From positions 48,501 to 112,500 of the forward strand of contig NZ_JAHDAC010000005.1 in NCBI RefSeq assembly GCF_018499505.1: a stretch of 64,000 bases of DNA. The letters are read 5' to 3'. A program made the position numbers and the translations under genes. How positions within the stretch are numbered: the stretch's first letter is position 1; the number at the start of each line of letters is the position of its first letter. Below the pieces are notes generated by a model that saw only the letters and a list, made by a program, of their open reading frames with translations, was not told the DNA's origin and did not search any database. Below, piece by piece: positions 56,162 to 64,000 of the stretch. Source of the stretch: Streptococcus parasanguinis (GTDB lineage: Bacteria > Bacillota > Bacilli > Lactobacillales > Streptococcaceae).

Positions 56162-56937
56162 GTTTCACCTCCAGATGAATCTTTCATAATCGCTCCCCAG
56201 TCACTCAAGGAATCGATAAACTTTTTAGCTTTTAAATGGATCCCTACATACTCCTCATACAACTGATCAATTGCCTGACGTAGAGCTGCTTTCATCTCCG
56301 CTTGTAAGGAAATCGTCTCTAACTCACTGAATCGCACTGCTTGAAACTGATCCAATAAATAGAGAACATTTGGATGCCAGTGGGCACGTCTCTCATCCCG
56401 ATCATAATGATCCGGACAAAGGACCCCACTATACCGGAAGGAATAGTCAAAAGGAAGACCAACCCGATGGCAGAAACAGCATTCATGCAGATTCAAGATA
56501 ACTCCAAATCGTGATAGAATCTGAATCTCAAAAATATTGGTTAAAACCTCATAATCCAGTCCCTCTTCCATCAAAGACAAGGTCTTCTCCAAAAAAGCAA
56601 ACAAGGCCGGATCCACTTGGTTATCCTGAATACTTGCATCTGCAAGCGCCAGAACATAGGTCGCATAAGAAAGGGCAAAAAGATCTGCGTTGATTTTCTT
56701 ATAAACCTGCACATCTTGAAAATCATCAATATAACTCAACCCATCATCATTGATTTTCAGCAACATATCTGCCGTTACCAATGGTTGCAACATGGGATTC
56801 AACCGTGATTTTCCCACATGTTTCACAAAAAACATCCGCTTACCTGACTTCTCCGTGAAGATTTTGACCAGCTTGTCATCCTCACGAAACTCCCGATTAT
56901 ACAGGACAATTCCCCGGGTCTCAATTGACTCCAGCAT
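56158..56937 (-). CDS. recO: DNA repair protein RecO
   Basis: A 259-residue protein that loads RecA with RecR. The N-terminal OB fold (about 1-80) begins [20 protein letters not shown]. The C-terminal part has a zinc-type cluster in [20 protein letters not shown], with C and H residues and a later [10 protein letters not shown]. It overlaps the end of the aminotransferase gene by 17 bases. Confidence 0.95.
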   Translation of the reverse strand: MLESIETRGIVLYNREFREDDKLVKIFTEKSGKRMFFVKHVGKSRLNPMLQPLVTADMLLKINDDGLSYIDDFQDVQVYKKINADLFALSYATYVLALADASIQDNQVDPALFAFLEKTLSLMEEGLDYEVLTNIFEIQILSRFGVILNLHECCFCHRVGLPFDYSFRYSGVLCPDHYDRDERRAHWHPNVLYLLDQFQAVRFSELETISLQAEMKAALRQAIDQLYEEYVGIHLKAKKFIDSLSDWGAIMKDSSGGET

Positions 56938-58102
56938 GTTCTTCCATATACTCCTTCAAGCGTTTCATAGCTTCCTTGATAACCTCCATGCTGGCTGCAT
57001 ACGACAAACGCACATAGCCTTCACCATATTGACCAAAAGCAGCACCAGGAATGAAAGCAACTGCTTTTTCACGCGCAAAATCCTGTAAGAAAGCAAAGGA
57101 ATCCTGATTATAACCAGCTGGGATTTTAGCAAAAATATAGAAGGCTCCATCTGGCTTAATAATCTCAAAACCAAGAGCAGACATCTGTTCAATAATATAA
57201 TCCCGACGTTTCACATATTCCTTCTTCATTGGCTCCGCATCATCCCGACCTTCCGTCAAAGCTTCGATCGCAGCATACTGGTTCATGGTTCCAGCAGCCG
57301 TTACCAAATACTGATGGCTCTTGATGAGTTGGGCCGTCAATGCAGCCGGGGCAAAGATAAAGCCAAGCCGCCAGCCTGTCATGGCATGAGATTTGGACAA
57401 GCCATTAATAACAATGGTCTGCTCAGGAATAAAGGAGGCCATAGAGACATGCGCTTCTCCAGTATAAGTCAACTCTGAATAGACTTCATCACAAATCACA
57501 AAGACTTCATATTTTTTTAAGACAGCAGCTAATTCTGCCATCTGTTCGCGCGAATAAGTAACACCTGTTGGATTAGCTGGATAATTGAGAATAACAGCCT
57601 TCAATTTTTCACCCTGCTCTAAAATGGCCTTTTCCAACTTTTCAGGCGTCAAGACAAAACGATCTGCTGTCGTATCAATTTCGACAATCTCCGCCCCAAC
57701 CAAATTCACAATGGGTTCATAACCAGGATAAGCTGGCGCTGGAAGAAGTACTACATCTCCAGGTTCCAAGATTGCTGTCAAGGTTGCAGACAGGGCTTCT
57801 GTTGCACCGATCGTCACCAATATCTCATCTTCAGGACGGTAGTGAATACCATATTTATCCGCCACAAACTGACTCGCAGCCTCACGCAAAGCCAACAAAC
57901 CACTCATCCCAGTGTAATGACTAAAATTCGCATCAATGGCAGACTTTCCTGCTTCTTTTACATGTTCAGGAGTTGTAAAATCCGGTTCCCCTAAAGTCAA
58001 ACGCAAGACACCAGGAATGGAAGAAATTGATTGATCGAACTGACGAATCAAAGATACTTCAATCCGATTCAGATTTTTATTAAAACGTTTCGTTAAATCC
58101 AT
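56921..58102 (-). CDS. Class I/II aminotransferase (aromatic or aspartate type)
   Basis: A 393-residue PLP enzyme. The PLP lysine is in [18 protein letters not shown], with NPTGVTYS and the aspartate in [12 protein letters not shown] upstream. The place before recO is that of the gene annotated araT or aspC in other streptococci. Which amino acids it prefers cannot be read from sequence. Confidence 0.92.
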   Translation of the reverse strand: MDLTKRFNKNLNRIEVSLIRQFDQSISSIPGVLRLTLGEPDFTTPEHVKEAGKSAIDANFSHYTGMSGLLALREAASQFVADKYGIHYRPEDEILVTIGATEALSATLTAILEPGDVVLLPAPAYPGYEPIVNLVGAEIVEIDTTADRFVLTPEKLEKAILEQGEKLKAVILNYPANPTGVTYSREQMAELAAVLKKYEVFVICDEVYSELTYTGEAHVSMASFIPEQTIVINGLSKSHAMTGWRLGFIFAPAALTAQLIKSHQYLVTAAGTMNQYAAIEALTEGRDDAEPMKKEYVKRRDYIIEQMSALGFEIIKPDGAFYIFAKIPAGYNQDSFAFLQDFAREKAVAFIPGAAFGQYGEGYVRLSYAASMEVIKEAMKRLKEYMEEHAGVN

Positions 58103-58225
58103 AGAACACCTCCAAAAACACTTATATTCATTATACTATAAATAGGACCCCATCGCAAAAGAACAAGCCAGATCCCCACCTTTTGCTGACCACCAAAGGA
58201 CATTTCAAAAATCCTTCTATACAAA

Positions 58226-58250
58226 AAAGACTTAGCAATGCTAAGTCTTT
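58226..58250 (-). terminator. Terminator of the sortase gene
   Basis: An 11-bp stem (AAAGACTTAGC with its complement), with TTTTTTG on the minus strand. Confidence 0.85.
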
Positions 58251-58257
58251 CAAGTCA

Positions 58258-59115
58258 TTATTGTTGACCACGTGTTGCCACATAGTTCAATTGATCAGCA
58301 TGTTTCGCCACAAAATCCTTCATTTCTGAATCAGGAATTTGACGAAGGTAGAGGTTAGAACGAATGGTTTCATCCTCTTCACGACAAGTTGATAATACTA
58401 AATACTTATCAGATGCTTTGATCTTAATATTTGGATTCTTAGTTTGACCATCTTCATATACCTTCTTCAGCTGAGTCGTAAAGTCTTTATCGTCTTTAAA
58501 GCTAGTACGATAAAAAGCAGTTGTTTCAGGAACAATGACCAAGCACATAGCTTCATAATAATACTTACGCTCTGGTGTTTCAATGACAACATATGGATGT
58601 TGATCAAAGTAATCCTGTTTATCATAGAAGTTAACATCGTTAAACATACGATGATCACCGACCTTACTACCACGAGCATGACCAAACAACCAAGTCAAAC
58701 GATCGCTAAAATCTTTCTTATTATCCATATCCATGAAAACAGTCCCTAAATAGGGTACATTCCCACCATCAAAAGTCTTATTCAAGTAGGTTTCATTATC
58801 TGTTGTTTGCACAACAGGTTCATCCAATTCCGTACCAGGTGCGTAGACATAAGCAATTGCTTCAGGGTTAACAGCAATCAATTGATCAAAACGATTCTTT
58901 AGGTAATCTTTTTCTTCTTGGCTAGGTTCATACTTTACAGTCTGTGATGAAGCACTGGTTGAAGAACCATTTGTTTTCTTAGCCGTATTAGAGGCCTTTC
59001 CACCAAATGGATTAAAGAAAAGGAATCCAACTACGATCACAATAACTGCTAAAAGAGCAAATAAAATTCCAACAATCTTCCCACCTGAAGATGTTTTTTT
59101 TGCAGAACGTTTCAT
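58258..59115 (-). CDS. Class B-type sortase
   Basis: A 285-residue membrane-anchored sortase with an N-terminal helix (about 14-34), a Ser-rich linker (about 45-60) and a catalytic domain (about 75-275). The triad is H146 in TWLFGHARGS, C244 in YLVLSTCREE, and R252 or R258 in RSNLYLRQI. The long insertion between the last strands fits class B, which usually anchors special substrates rather than general LPXTG proteins. It lies directly downstream of the LPKTS protein gene, with a hairpin between them. Its own ribosome site is AGGAG. Confidence 0.9.
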   Translation of the reverse strand: MKRSAKKTSSGGKIVGILFALLAVIVIVVGFLFFNPFGGKASNTAKKTNGSSTSASSQTVKYEPSQEEKDYLKNRFDQLIAVNPEAIAYVYAPGTELDEPVVQTTDNETYLNKTFDGGNVPYLGTVFMDMDNKKDFSDRLTWLFGHARGSKVGDHRMFNDVNFYDKQDYFDQHPYVVIETPERKYYYEAMCLVIVPETTAFYRTSFKDDKDFTTQLKKVYEDGQTKNPNIKIKASDKYLVLSTCREEDETIRSNLYLRQIPDSEMKDFVAKHADQLNYVATRGQQ

Positions 59116-59146
59116 AAAATAAACTCTCCTATTAGATATTTTCTCT

Positions 59147-59185
59147 AAAAAATATCACTGAGCCCAAGGACCCAGTGATATTTTT
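59147..59185. terminator. Hairpin between LPKTS protein gene and sortase gene
   Basis: AAAAATATCACTG pairs with its complement at 59173-59185 across 12 bases, with A- and T-runs on both sides. It lies 22 bases after the LPKTS gene stop and 32 before the sortase start, so read-through would set the sortase level. Confidence 0.8.
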
Positions 59186-59206
59186 ATGAGCTAATTAATA
59201 ATCAAA

Positions 59207-59578
59207 TTATTTAACTGCGCTTGTTTTTGGAAGAGCTTTTTGACCTGCAGCTGCTGGAGCTTTAGCGTCTTTTTTAGCGTCTTTGTTTTCTTCAGCTTTA
59301 GCTGCACCTTTAACTACGAATTCACCTGGAATAACTTTTCCATTTTCATCTTTCTTAGGCTCAACAGTTTGACCAGCAGCTTCAATTTTAGCTTTTGTTG
59401 TCTCTGCATCAACATTGTTAAGACCAGCTTCACCTTCTTTTGTAAGGTTTCCTTCTTTATCAAAGATAACTGGAGCATTTTCGTTTCCGTATAGTGCCCC
59501 TTCATTTTCTGCAAAAACTGGTGCTGCTGCTGCAAATACAGCAAGTGCTGCTACTGATGATAATAAAACTTTTTTCAT
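59207..59578 (-). CDS. Small secreted protein ending in a truncated LPKTS sorting motif
   Basis: A 123-residue protein with a clear signal peptide (about 1-23, cut after PVFA), a polar, lysine- and glutamate-rich body, and an Ala/Lys-rich linker. The last residues are QKALPKTSAVK. The LPKTS pentapeptide is followed by only three residues, with no hydrophobic helix. It lies immediately upstream of a class B sortase gene and has a strong promoter, so it may be abundant and be that sortase's substrate or an acceptor. No family function is known to me. Confidence 0.9.
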   Translation of the reverse strand: MKKVLLSSVAALAVFAAAAPVFAENEGALYGNENAPVIFDKEGNLTKEGEAGLNNVDAETTKAKIEAAGQTVEPKKDENGKVIPGEFVVKGAAKAEENKDAKKDAKAPAAAGQKALPKTSAVK

Positions 59579-59631
59579 TGTTTTATCTCCTTTTTATTTT
59601 TAAAAATATTCGTTACTTCGTAACTATGATA

Positions 59632-59660
59632 AGTATACTAGGATATTCTCCCTATGTCAA
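59632..59660 (-). promoter_or_regulatory. Strong promoter of the LPKTS protein gene
   Basis: TTGACA (59655-59660) and TATACT (59632-59637) are 17 bases apart on the minus strand. A small hairpin GTTAC-TTC-GTAAC (59612-59624) would be near the 5' end of the message. The remaining DNA up to 59857 shows no gene. Confidence 0.85.
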
Positions 59661-59857
59661 GAGTTTTTCTTCAATTTTTTAAAAAAAGTTTAAGATTTCT
59701 TCCTATTTAATCCCTAAAATTACGAATTAGAGATATATTATACTCATCTATTAGAATCATTCGGTTTTTGGACACTTTTACTGAATCGTTCCTCTATTAG
59801 ATACATAGAACTTTCTAATTTCACTAATCCTAACTTCTTTTCCACTTCAATTATTTC

Positions 59858-59998
59858 CTATTTTACCGCACGATTTTTGGGCAGAGTTTTCTTGGGCAAA
59901 CTAGGATCCGCCTTTGCTTCTAGTTCTTTAGCTGCTTGAACCAGTTTTTTCCGTTTCTTTTCTTTTTTTAGATTTTCCAACCATTTTCTGATTTCCAT
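59858..59998 (-). CDS. 46-residue basic protein with LPKN...AVK C-terminus
   Basis: Starts MEIRKWLENLKKEKKRKKLV and ends KKTLPKNRAVK. The ATG at 59998 has a perfect AGGAGG eight bases upstream (60007-60012). The protein is lysine-rich and soluble, with an N-terminal amphipathic helix and no signal peptide. Its C-terminus LPKNRAVK resembles the LPKTSAVK end of the neighbouring secreted protein. It lies directly after the prs terminator, so expression would need read-through or a promoter I do not see. No family is recognised. Confidence 0.6.
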   Translation of the reverse strand: MEIRKWLENLKKEKKRKKLVQAAKELEAKADPSLPKKTLPKNRAVK

Positions 59999-60020
59999 TT
60001 GTATTTCCTCCTATACAAAA

Positions 60021-60039
60021 GAGGCTGGTTTCCAGCCTC
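60021..60039 (-). terminator. prs terminator
   Basis: A perfect 8-bp stem (GAGGCTGG/CCAGCCTC) with a three-base loop, followed by TTTTG on the minus strand. Confidence 0.75.
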
Positions 60040-60046
60040 CTTATTA

Positions 60047-61021
60047 TTAACATTTTTTGGCATTTCCGATTTCAAATAGAGGGGAAAGAGGACGATTTTC
60101 ATGAATGCGAACAATAGCCTCTGCAAGGAGTTTCGCAATCGAAATTTGCTCAATCTTATCAATTAATCGATCTTCCGGTAGATAAATCGTATCTAATACA
60201 ACCAACTTCTTAATAGCTGATTTTTGAATGTTGTCCATCGCTGGGCCTGATAAAACAGGGTGAGTACAGCTCGCATAAACTTCAACAGCACCTGCTTCTG
60301 CAAGGGCATCCGCCGCATGACAGATTGTACCAGCTGTATCAATCATATCATCAATCAAAATACAAGTCTTGCCTTCAACACTCCCAATGATATTCATCAC
60401 TTCACTCGTATTCATCTTATCGACACTTCGACGTTTATCAATAATCGCAATCGGTGTCTTCAAAAATTCGGCTAATTTCCGAGCACGAGTCACACCACCA
60501 TGGTCTGGACTGACAACAACATAGTCTTTTCCAATCATCCCCCGACGTTCGAAATAGTCGGCGATCAAAGGCGCACCCATCAAGTGGTCAACAGGAATAT
60601 CAAAGAAACCTTGAATCTGAGCAGCATGCAAATCAATTGTCAACAGACGATCAACTCCCGCAACCTCAAGCATATTGGCTACCAACTTAGAAGTTATTGG
60701 TTCACGAGCCCGAGCTTTCCGGTCTTGACGAGCATAGCCGTAATATGGCATCACCACATTAATGGATTGCGCACTAGCACGTTTCAAGGCGTCTACCATA
60801 ATCAAAATTTCCATTAGATTATCATTAACCGGTGAGCTAGTAGATTGCAAAATATAAACATCTTTCCCACGGATTGATTCTTCAATATTAACCTGAATTT
60901 CTCCATCAGAAAATTGACGAACCGTTGACTTTCCAAGCGGTAGTCCCATTTCACGAGACACACGTTGAGCCAATTCTTGATTTGACGATAAAGCAAAGAG
61001 CATTAAATCAGAAAATGACAT
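60047..61021 (-). CDS. prs: Ribose-phosphate pyrophosphokinase
   Basis: A 324-residue PRPP synthetase supplying PRPP for purine and other syntheses. Family text is [40 protein letters not shown] and the PRPP-binding loop [20 protein letters not shown]. The length is near standard. A TACAAT (61050-61055) lies about 30 bases before the start, with GGAGG before the ATG. Confidence 0.97.
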   Translation of the reverse strand: MSFSDLMLFALSSNQELAQRVSREMGLPLGKSTVRQFSDGEIQVNIEESIRGKDVYILQSTSSPVNDNLMEILIMVDALKRASAQSINVVMPYYGYARQDRKARAREPITSKLVANMLEVAGVDRLLTIDLHAAQIQGFFDIPVDHLMGAPLIADYFERRGMIGKDYVVVSPDHGGVTRARKLAEFLKTPIAIIDKRRSVDKMNTSEVMNIIGSVEGKTCILIDDMIDTAGTICHAADALAEAGAVEVYASCTHPVLSGPAMDNIQKSAIKKLVVLDTIYLPEDRLIDKIEQISIAKLLAEAIVRIHENRPLSPLFEIGNAKKC

Positions 61022-61165
61022 GATTTCCTCCAGTAAAATCTAAAACCATATTGTACAGTCAGCACAAATTTCTCCTGTAATCATTTTATCGCTTTTTAAG
61101 CAAATATTCAAATATTAATTTATGGAATTACAAAATCTATCACTACCTAAATTCTCTCAAAAAAA

Positions 61166-61189
61166 GAAGCAGAACCAATGTTCTACTTC
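61166..61189 (-). terminator. pcsB terminator
   Basis: A 10-bp stem (GAAGTAGAAC with GTTCTGCTTC on the minus strand, one G-U pair), then TTTTTTT. Confidence 0.78.
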
Positions 61190-61199
61190 AATGTTATTC

Positions 61200-62441
61200 T
61201 TAGTTTGGATAGATATAAGTAACAGTACCTTGAGCATTAACTGGATTAAACCATCCACGGTAGTTACCAATACTACGATTACCTAAATAATTAGACTCAG
61301 AGACTTGGATACTTGTTGTAGATTGAACGGCTGTAACAACTGCTACGTGTCCATATCCACCATCATTCCAACATGCAATGGCACCAACTTGTGGTTGAGA
61401 TCCTGTACGGAATCCTGCTGCTGCTGCGCTTGCTGCCCATTGTCCACCATTACCCCAGTAATCACCAGCCCATGGAGCCAATGTCTTCGCACCCCATGTA
61501 CATTCACCAACTGGATAAGATGATGCAGATGTACTATAAGTTGGACGAGAAGTAGTTGCTACTGGTGCTGCCGCTGCTTGAGTTTGAACAGCAGGTTGAG
61601 CTGCTGCTTGAGTTTGTGCAGCCGCTGGTGTTGCAGCAGATGTTTGAGCCGCTGCCTGAACTTGTGCTTGAAGAGTTGTATTCGCAGAAGCTTTTACAGC
61701 TGCTTGTTGTTCTTTTTGTTTTGCACGGTAAGCTGCTTCAGCTGCTGCCGCCGCTGCTGCTGCTTTTTCAGCTTCAGCTTTTTGTTGCAACAAAGCATTC
61801 TTTTCGTTTTCAGCAGTTGATTTTTCAGCAGCCAAGTTCAATTGTGCTACCTTCAACTCAGCTTCTTTTGTTGACAAAGCTTGCGCATCATCTTCTAATT
61901 GCTGTTTGTTTGCAATGACAGTATTGATAGCATCGTTGTTTTCTTTTTGTTTTTGTGCAATATCTTCTTTATCACGTTTTTGCTCTTGCAACATTTTGTT
62001 GTTAGCATCTGCAATTTCATTCATAGCAGAAATACGTGAGATAGCTTCTGTCAAAGATCCAGAGCTAACAATCGCATTAATATAACTTGTTGCAGTCCCA
62101 GTTGTTTGAGCGCTACGTGCTTGATTTGCAAGTGATTCTTGACGAGCAACAATATTTTTTGACAACTCATCGATCTCAGCTGACAATCGTTCAGATTCTT
62201 CATTCAAACGATCGTTTTCAGCTTGAAGATTTTCTTGTTGTTTTTTAATTTCAGATACTTGACCTTGAATTTGATCTACCTGACCTTGTGCACTTTGTTG
62301 TTGTTGATTAATACTATTGATTTTGTTATCCTGAGCAGCAATCTTATCATCTGTTGAATCAGCTGATACACCAGCTACGACAGCACCTTGTGATAAAGCA
62401 ACTGTACTCAATAAGATTGTGGCAAATAATTTTTTCTTCAT
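61200..62441 (-). CDS. pcsB: Cell-division peptidoglycan hydrolase PcsB
   Basis: A 413-residue secreted protein with a signal peptide (about 1-28), a long coiled coil (about 34-240; [20 protein letters not shown]), an Ala/Gln-rich linker (about 245-305) and a C-terminal CHAP domain. The catalytic cysteine is in [16 protein letters not shown] and the histidine in [13 protein letters not shown]. PcsB splits septal peptidoglycan with FtsEX. It follows mreCD, as in other streptococci. A WalR-like box lies upstream. Confidence 0.96.
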   Translation of the reverse strand: MKKKLFATILLSTVALSQGAVVAGVSADSTDDKIAAQDNKINSINQQQQSAQGQVDQIQGQVSEIKKQQENLQAENDRLNEESERLSAEIDELSKNIVARQESLANQARSAQTTGTATSYINAIVSSGSLTEAISRISAMNEIADANNKMLQEQKRDKEDIAQKQKENNDAINTVIANKQQLEDDAQALSTKEAELKVAQLNLAAEKSTAENEKNALLQQKAEAEKAAAAAAAAEAAYRAKQKEQQAAVKASANTTLQAQVQAAAQTSAATPAAAQTQAAAQPAVQTQAAAAPVATTSRPTYSTSASSYPVGECTWGAKTLAPWAGDYWGNGGQWAASAAAAGFRTGSQPQVGAIACWNDGGYGHVAVVTAVQSTTSIQVSESNYLGNRSIGNYRGWFNPVNAQGTVTYIYPN

Positions 62442-62476
62442 TAGATAAATTTTCCCTTTCTAATAAGACACTAACT

Positions 62477-62482
62477 AGTATA
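62477..62482 (-). promoter_or_regulatory. -10 element of the pcsB promoter
   Basis: TATACT on the minus strand, about 35 bases before the pcsB start. The -35 is weak, as is usual for activator-dependent promoters. Confidence 0.6.
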
Positions 62483-62503
62483 ACAAATTTTTTGAAAATT
62501 TAT

Positions 62504-62520
62504 ATTACGCTATTGTTACA
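62504..62520 (-). promoter_or_regulatory. WalR (VicR)-like box upstream of pcsB
   Basis: TGTAACAATAGCGTAAT on the minus strand fits TGTWAH-N5-TGTWAH with one mismatch. pcsB is an established target of WalRK in streptococci. Confidence 0.7.
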
Positions 62521-62534
62521 TTTTTATTTCGAGT

Positions 62535-63047
62535 TTATAAATAAATCTTTTCAAGTAAAGGCTGTAATACTATTAATAGAAGCACATTCAAAATTAAACT
62601 AGGCGCCATTTGGTAAATAATTAATGTAATCCAGTTAAATTTTATACCGATAAAAAGAATCAAAAGAAGATTGGTTAAAAACTGAAATAATAGAATCGTT
62701 AATAAAAATGTAAAATAACGAGTCAATCGATTGACCAAAATAATCTGATTACACCGATAAAAAATCACCTGTAATAAAGGAAAGACAAGGAAAGCAATTC
62801 CTATAGTGTGTAAAAAATACACATCAAAACAAAAACCAAAAAGGATTCCCCACCAAATACTAGCTATCTCAGAGAAATAGAGACTCAATAACATAAAACC
62901 ATATAGAAATAAAAATGAAGTAGGTTCAAAGGAGCTTGGACTGAAACGAGAAATAAGAAAAGAGATTTGCCCATCAACAAATAAAGATAAGAATAAGATT
63001 AAAGGGAAAAAATGGTACTTACGTATGACTTTCACACTACTCTCCAA
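62535..63047 (-). CDS. mreD: Rod-shape/cell-elongation membrane protein MreD
   Basis: A 170-residue, very hydrophobic protein with about five membrane helices and no catalytic motif. Identification rests on size, hydropathy, the segment WWGILFGFCFDVYFLHTIGI, and its place between mreC and pcsB. It overlaps mreC by 11 bases. It works with MreC in peripheral peptidoglycan synthesis. Confidence 0.9.
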   Translation of the reverse strand: MESSVKVIRKYHFFPLILFLSLFVDGQISFLISRFSPSSFEPTSFLFLYGFMLLSLYFSEIASIWWGILFGFCFDVYFLHTIGIAFLVFPLLQVIFYRCNQIILVNRLTRYFTFLLTILLFQFLTNLLLILFIGIKFNWITLIIYQMAPSLILNVLLLIVLQPLLEKIYL

Positions 63048-63870
63048 TCAATAGTACATAACGATTGACATCTAAATTAGCCTTTGGTTTTACACGAATT
63101 TCTTGCCCTAACTGATCAGATGCCTTTTGAGTAGAAGTCACAGTACCAAGAGGTAAGTCACTACTCTTGTATTTCCCTAAGCCACTTGTTGAAACGAGTG
63201 ATCCTTTATTTATTTCAACTGGATCTCCAATTTGCAACAACCGAAACTCACCTGTCTTCTCGTCATAACCATTTAATAAAGCAAAAATAGATTGACCTTG
63301 ACTCTCAATTTTAAACGTCAGGTGTTGTGAAGAAATAGTATCTTCGACTAATAATTTCACTTTGCTAGAATTTTTCTCTATACTTTCTACCACACCAATG
63401 ACGCCACCTGATGATAGAACAAACATGGATTCAGAAATGCCATCGGAACTACCTTTATCAATAACAAATTCCTGATCCCAAGAACTATAATTACGGTCAA
63501 TAATTTGACTAACAACTTGCTTAGAACCAGATGAAGAATTTATGATTGACATCAAGTCTTTCAATTCCTTATTTTCTGATTCCAAACGACTAAGTTTTGA
63601 CTGATCAATATCATTTTGATAAAGACGAGATTTCAAAGAAAGATTTTCATCACTTAATTCAGATAAATTCTTAAAATCATTTGCCTTAGTTTCCACAAGA
63701 ACAAATGGTACCGATACAGCCTTATCAACAATAGCTAATAGATCAGAAGATTTTGAAACAATAGCATTTCTAACAAATGGGAATAGAAATAAAATTCCTG
63801 AAACAGTCAAAACAAACACCAAACTAAAAACTTTTAAGAAACGATTCAAGAACATAGAAAAAACCTTCAA
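63037..63870 (-). CDS. mreC: Cell-elongation scaffold protein MreC
   Basis: A 277-residue protein with an N-terminal membrane helix (about 10-32), a coiled coil (about 65-105; SRLESENKELKDLMSIINSS) and an extracellular beta domain (VIDRNYSSWDQEFVIDKGSS, GVIGVVESIEKNSSKVKLLV). It is a standard single-pass MreC of the elongation machinery. It is the first of mreC-mreD, just downstream of a tRNA-Ser gene. Confidence 0.95.
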   Translation of the reverse strand: MKVFSMFLNRFLKVFSLVFVLTVSGILFLFPFVRNAIVSKSSDLLAIVDKAVSVPFVLVETKANDFKNLSELSDENLSLKSRLYQNDIDQSKLSRLESENKELKDLMSIINSSSGSKQVVSQIIDRNYSSWDQEFVIDKGSSDGISESMFVLSSGGVIGVVESIEKNSSKVKLLVEDTISSQHLTFKIESQGQSIFALLNGYDEKTGEFRLLQIGDPVEINKGSLVSTSGLGKYKSSDLPLGTVTSTQKASDQLGQEIRVKPKANLDVNRYVLLIGE

Positions 63871-63917
63871 AAATATAAAAAATAGTTTGAGACGTTATCT
63901 CAAACTTCGAAATTATA

Positions 63918-64000
63918 CGGAGAATGGGGGATTCGAACCCCCGCGCCAGTTACCCGACCTAACGATTTAGCAAACCGTCCTCTTCAGCCTCTTGAGTAAT
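63918..64000 (-). tRNA. tRNA-Ser(GCT), 5' end cut by window edge
   Basis: The minus strand reads from within the acceptor stem through a long variable arm to the GGTTCGAATCC T-loop and CATTCTCCG 3' end. The anticodon is GCT in TTTGCTAAA, reading AGC/AGT serine codons. Only about five bases of the 5' acceptor strand are missing beyond position 64000. Confidence 0.95.

Noticed and set aside
59679..59857. Gap between the LPKTS promoter and the 46-codon ORF, checked for genes or RNAs.
   Set aside because: Only AT-rich DNA with scattered TCTATTAGA-like words; no supported feature.

Overview
The window looks like a chromosomal segment of an oral Streptococcus of the mitis/sanguinis group, most like S. 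parasanguinis or S. australis. This rests on gene order and protein resemblance that I recall, not on a search. The run mreC-mreD-pcsB-prs, then aminotransferase-recO-plsX-acpP-purC, is typical of the origin-proximal region of streptococci. Nearly all genes are on the minus strand. The window ends inside a tRNA-Ser gene and begins inside ntpB.

Layout: (1) 1-8649, a V/A-type ATPase operon (stalk G/H-like, I, K, E, C, F, a GNAT enzyme, A, B) whose K subunit keeps the Na+ ligands known from Enterococcus hirae NtpK. (2) 8943-17007, a sialic-acid/ManNAc catabolic cluster: an RpiR regulator on the plus strand, and on the minus strand nanE, a solute-binding protein, two permeases, YhcH-like, YesL-like, a NanA-type lyase and a ROK kinase, led by a promoter with a cre site. 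(3) 17178-20298, an accessory stretch: a small membrane protein, a ComR-like RRNPP regulator with a ComR-box-like palindrome beside it, a decayed alcohol dehydrogenase gene, and three small helical unknown proteins. (4) 20611-28060, adhE with a Rex/cre-type control region, an OatA-like acyltransferase, a MORN protein, a low-molecular-weight phosphatase, a nucleotidyltransferase and ruvB. (5) 28731-36376, the beta-galactosidase BgaC / mannose-family PTS / agaS / galM operon with a divergent GntR regulator; bgaC is frameshifted in a poly(A) tract. (6) 36561-54763, the purine biosynthesis genes purC-L-F-M-N-H and purD-E-K-B, interrupted by a CHAP-domain secreted protein and a 1.5 kb HXXEE/TetR cassette flanked by a duplicated purH 3' end. 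(7) 54914-59998, acpP, plsX, recO, an aminotransferase, a class B sortase, a small secreted protein ending in a truncated LPKTS sorting motif, and a 46-codon ORF. (8) 60047-64000, prs, pcsB, mreD, mreC and tRNA-Ser(GCT).

How the parts work together: extracellular sugars released from host glycans (sialic acid, galactose) are imported and broken down under CcpA-type control, and AdhE disposes of reducing equivalents under apparent Rex control. The ATPase probably exports Na+. The purine genes are led by a promoter with two PurBox-like sites. The most unusual signals are the ComR-like regulator with its adjacent palindrome and short ORF, the class B sortase beside a protein with an LPKTS terminus but no membrane anchor, the duplicated purH end around the HXXEE/TetR cassette, two structured intergenic elements (one with compensatory base changes between copies), and the homopolymer frameshift in bgaC.
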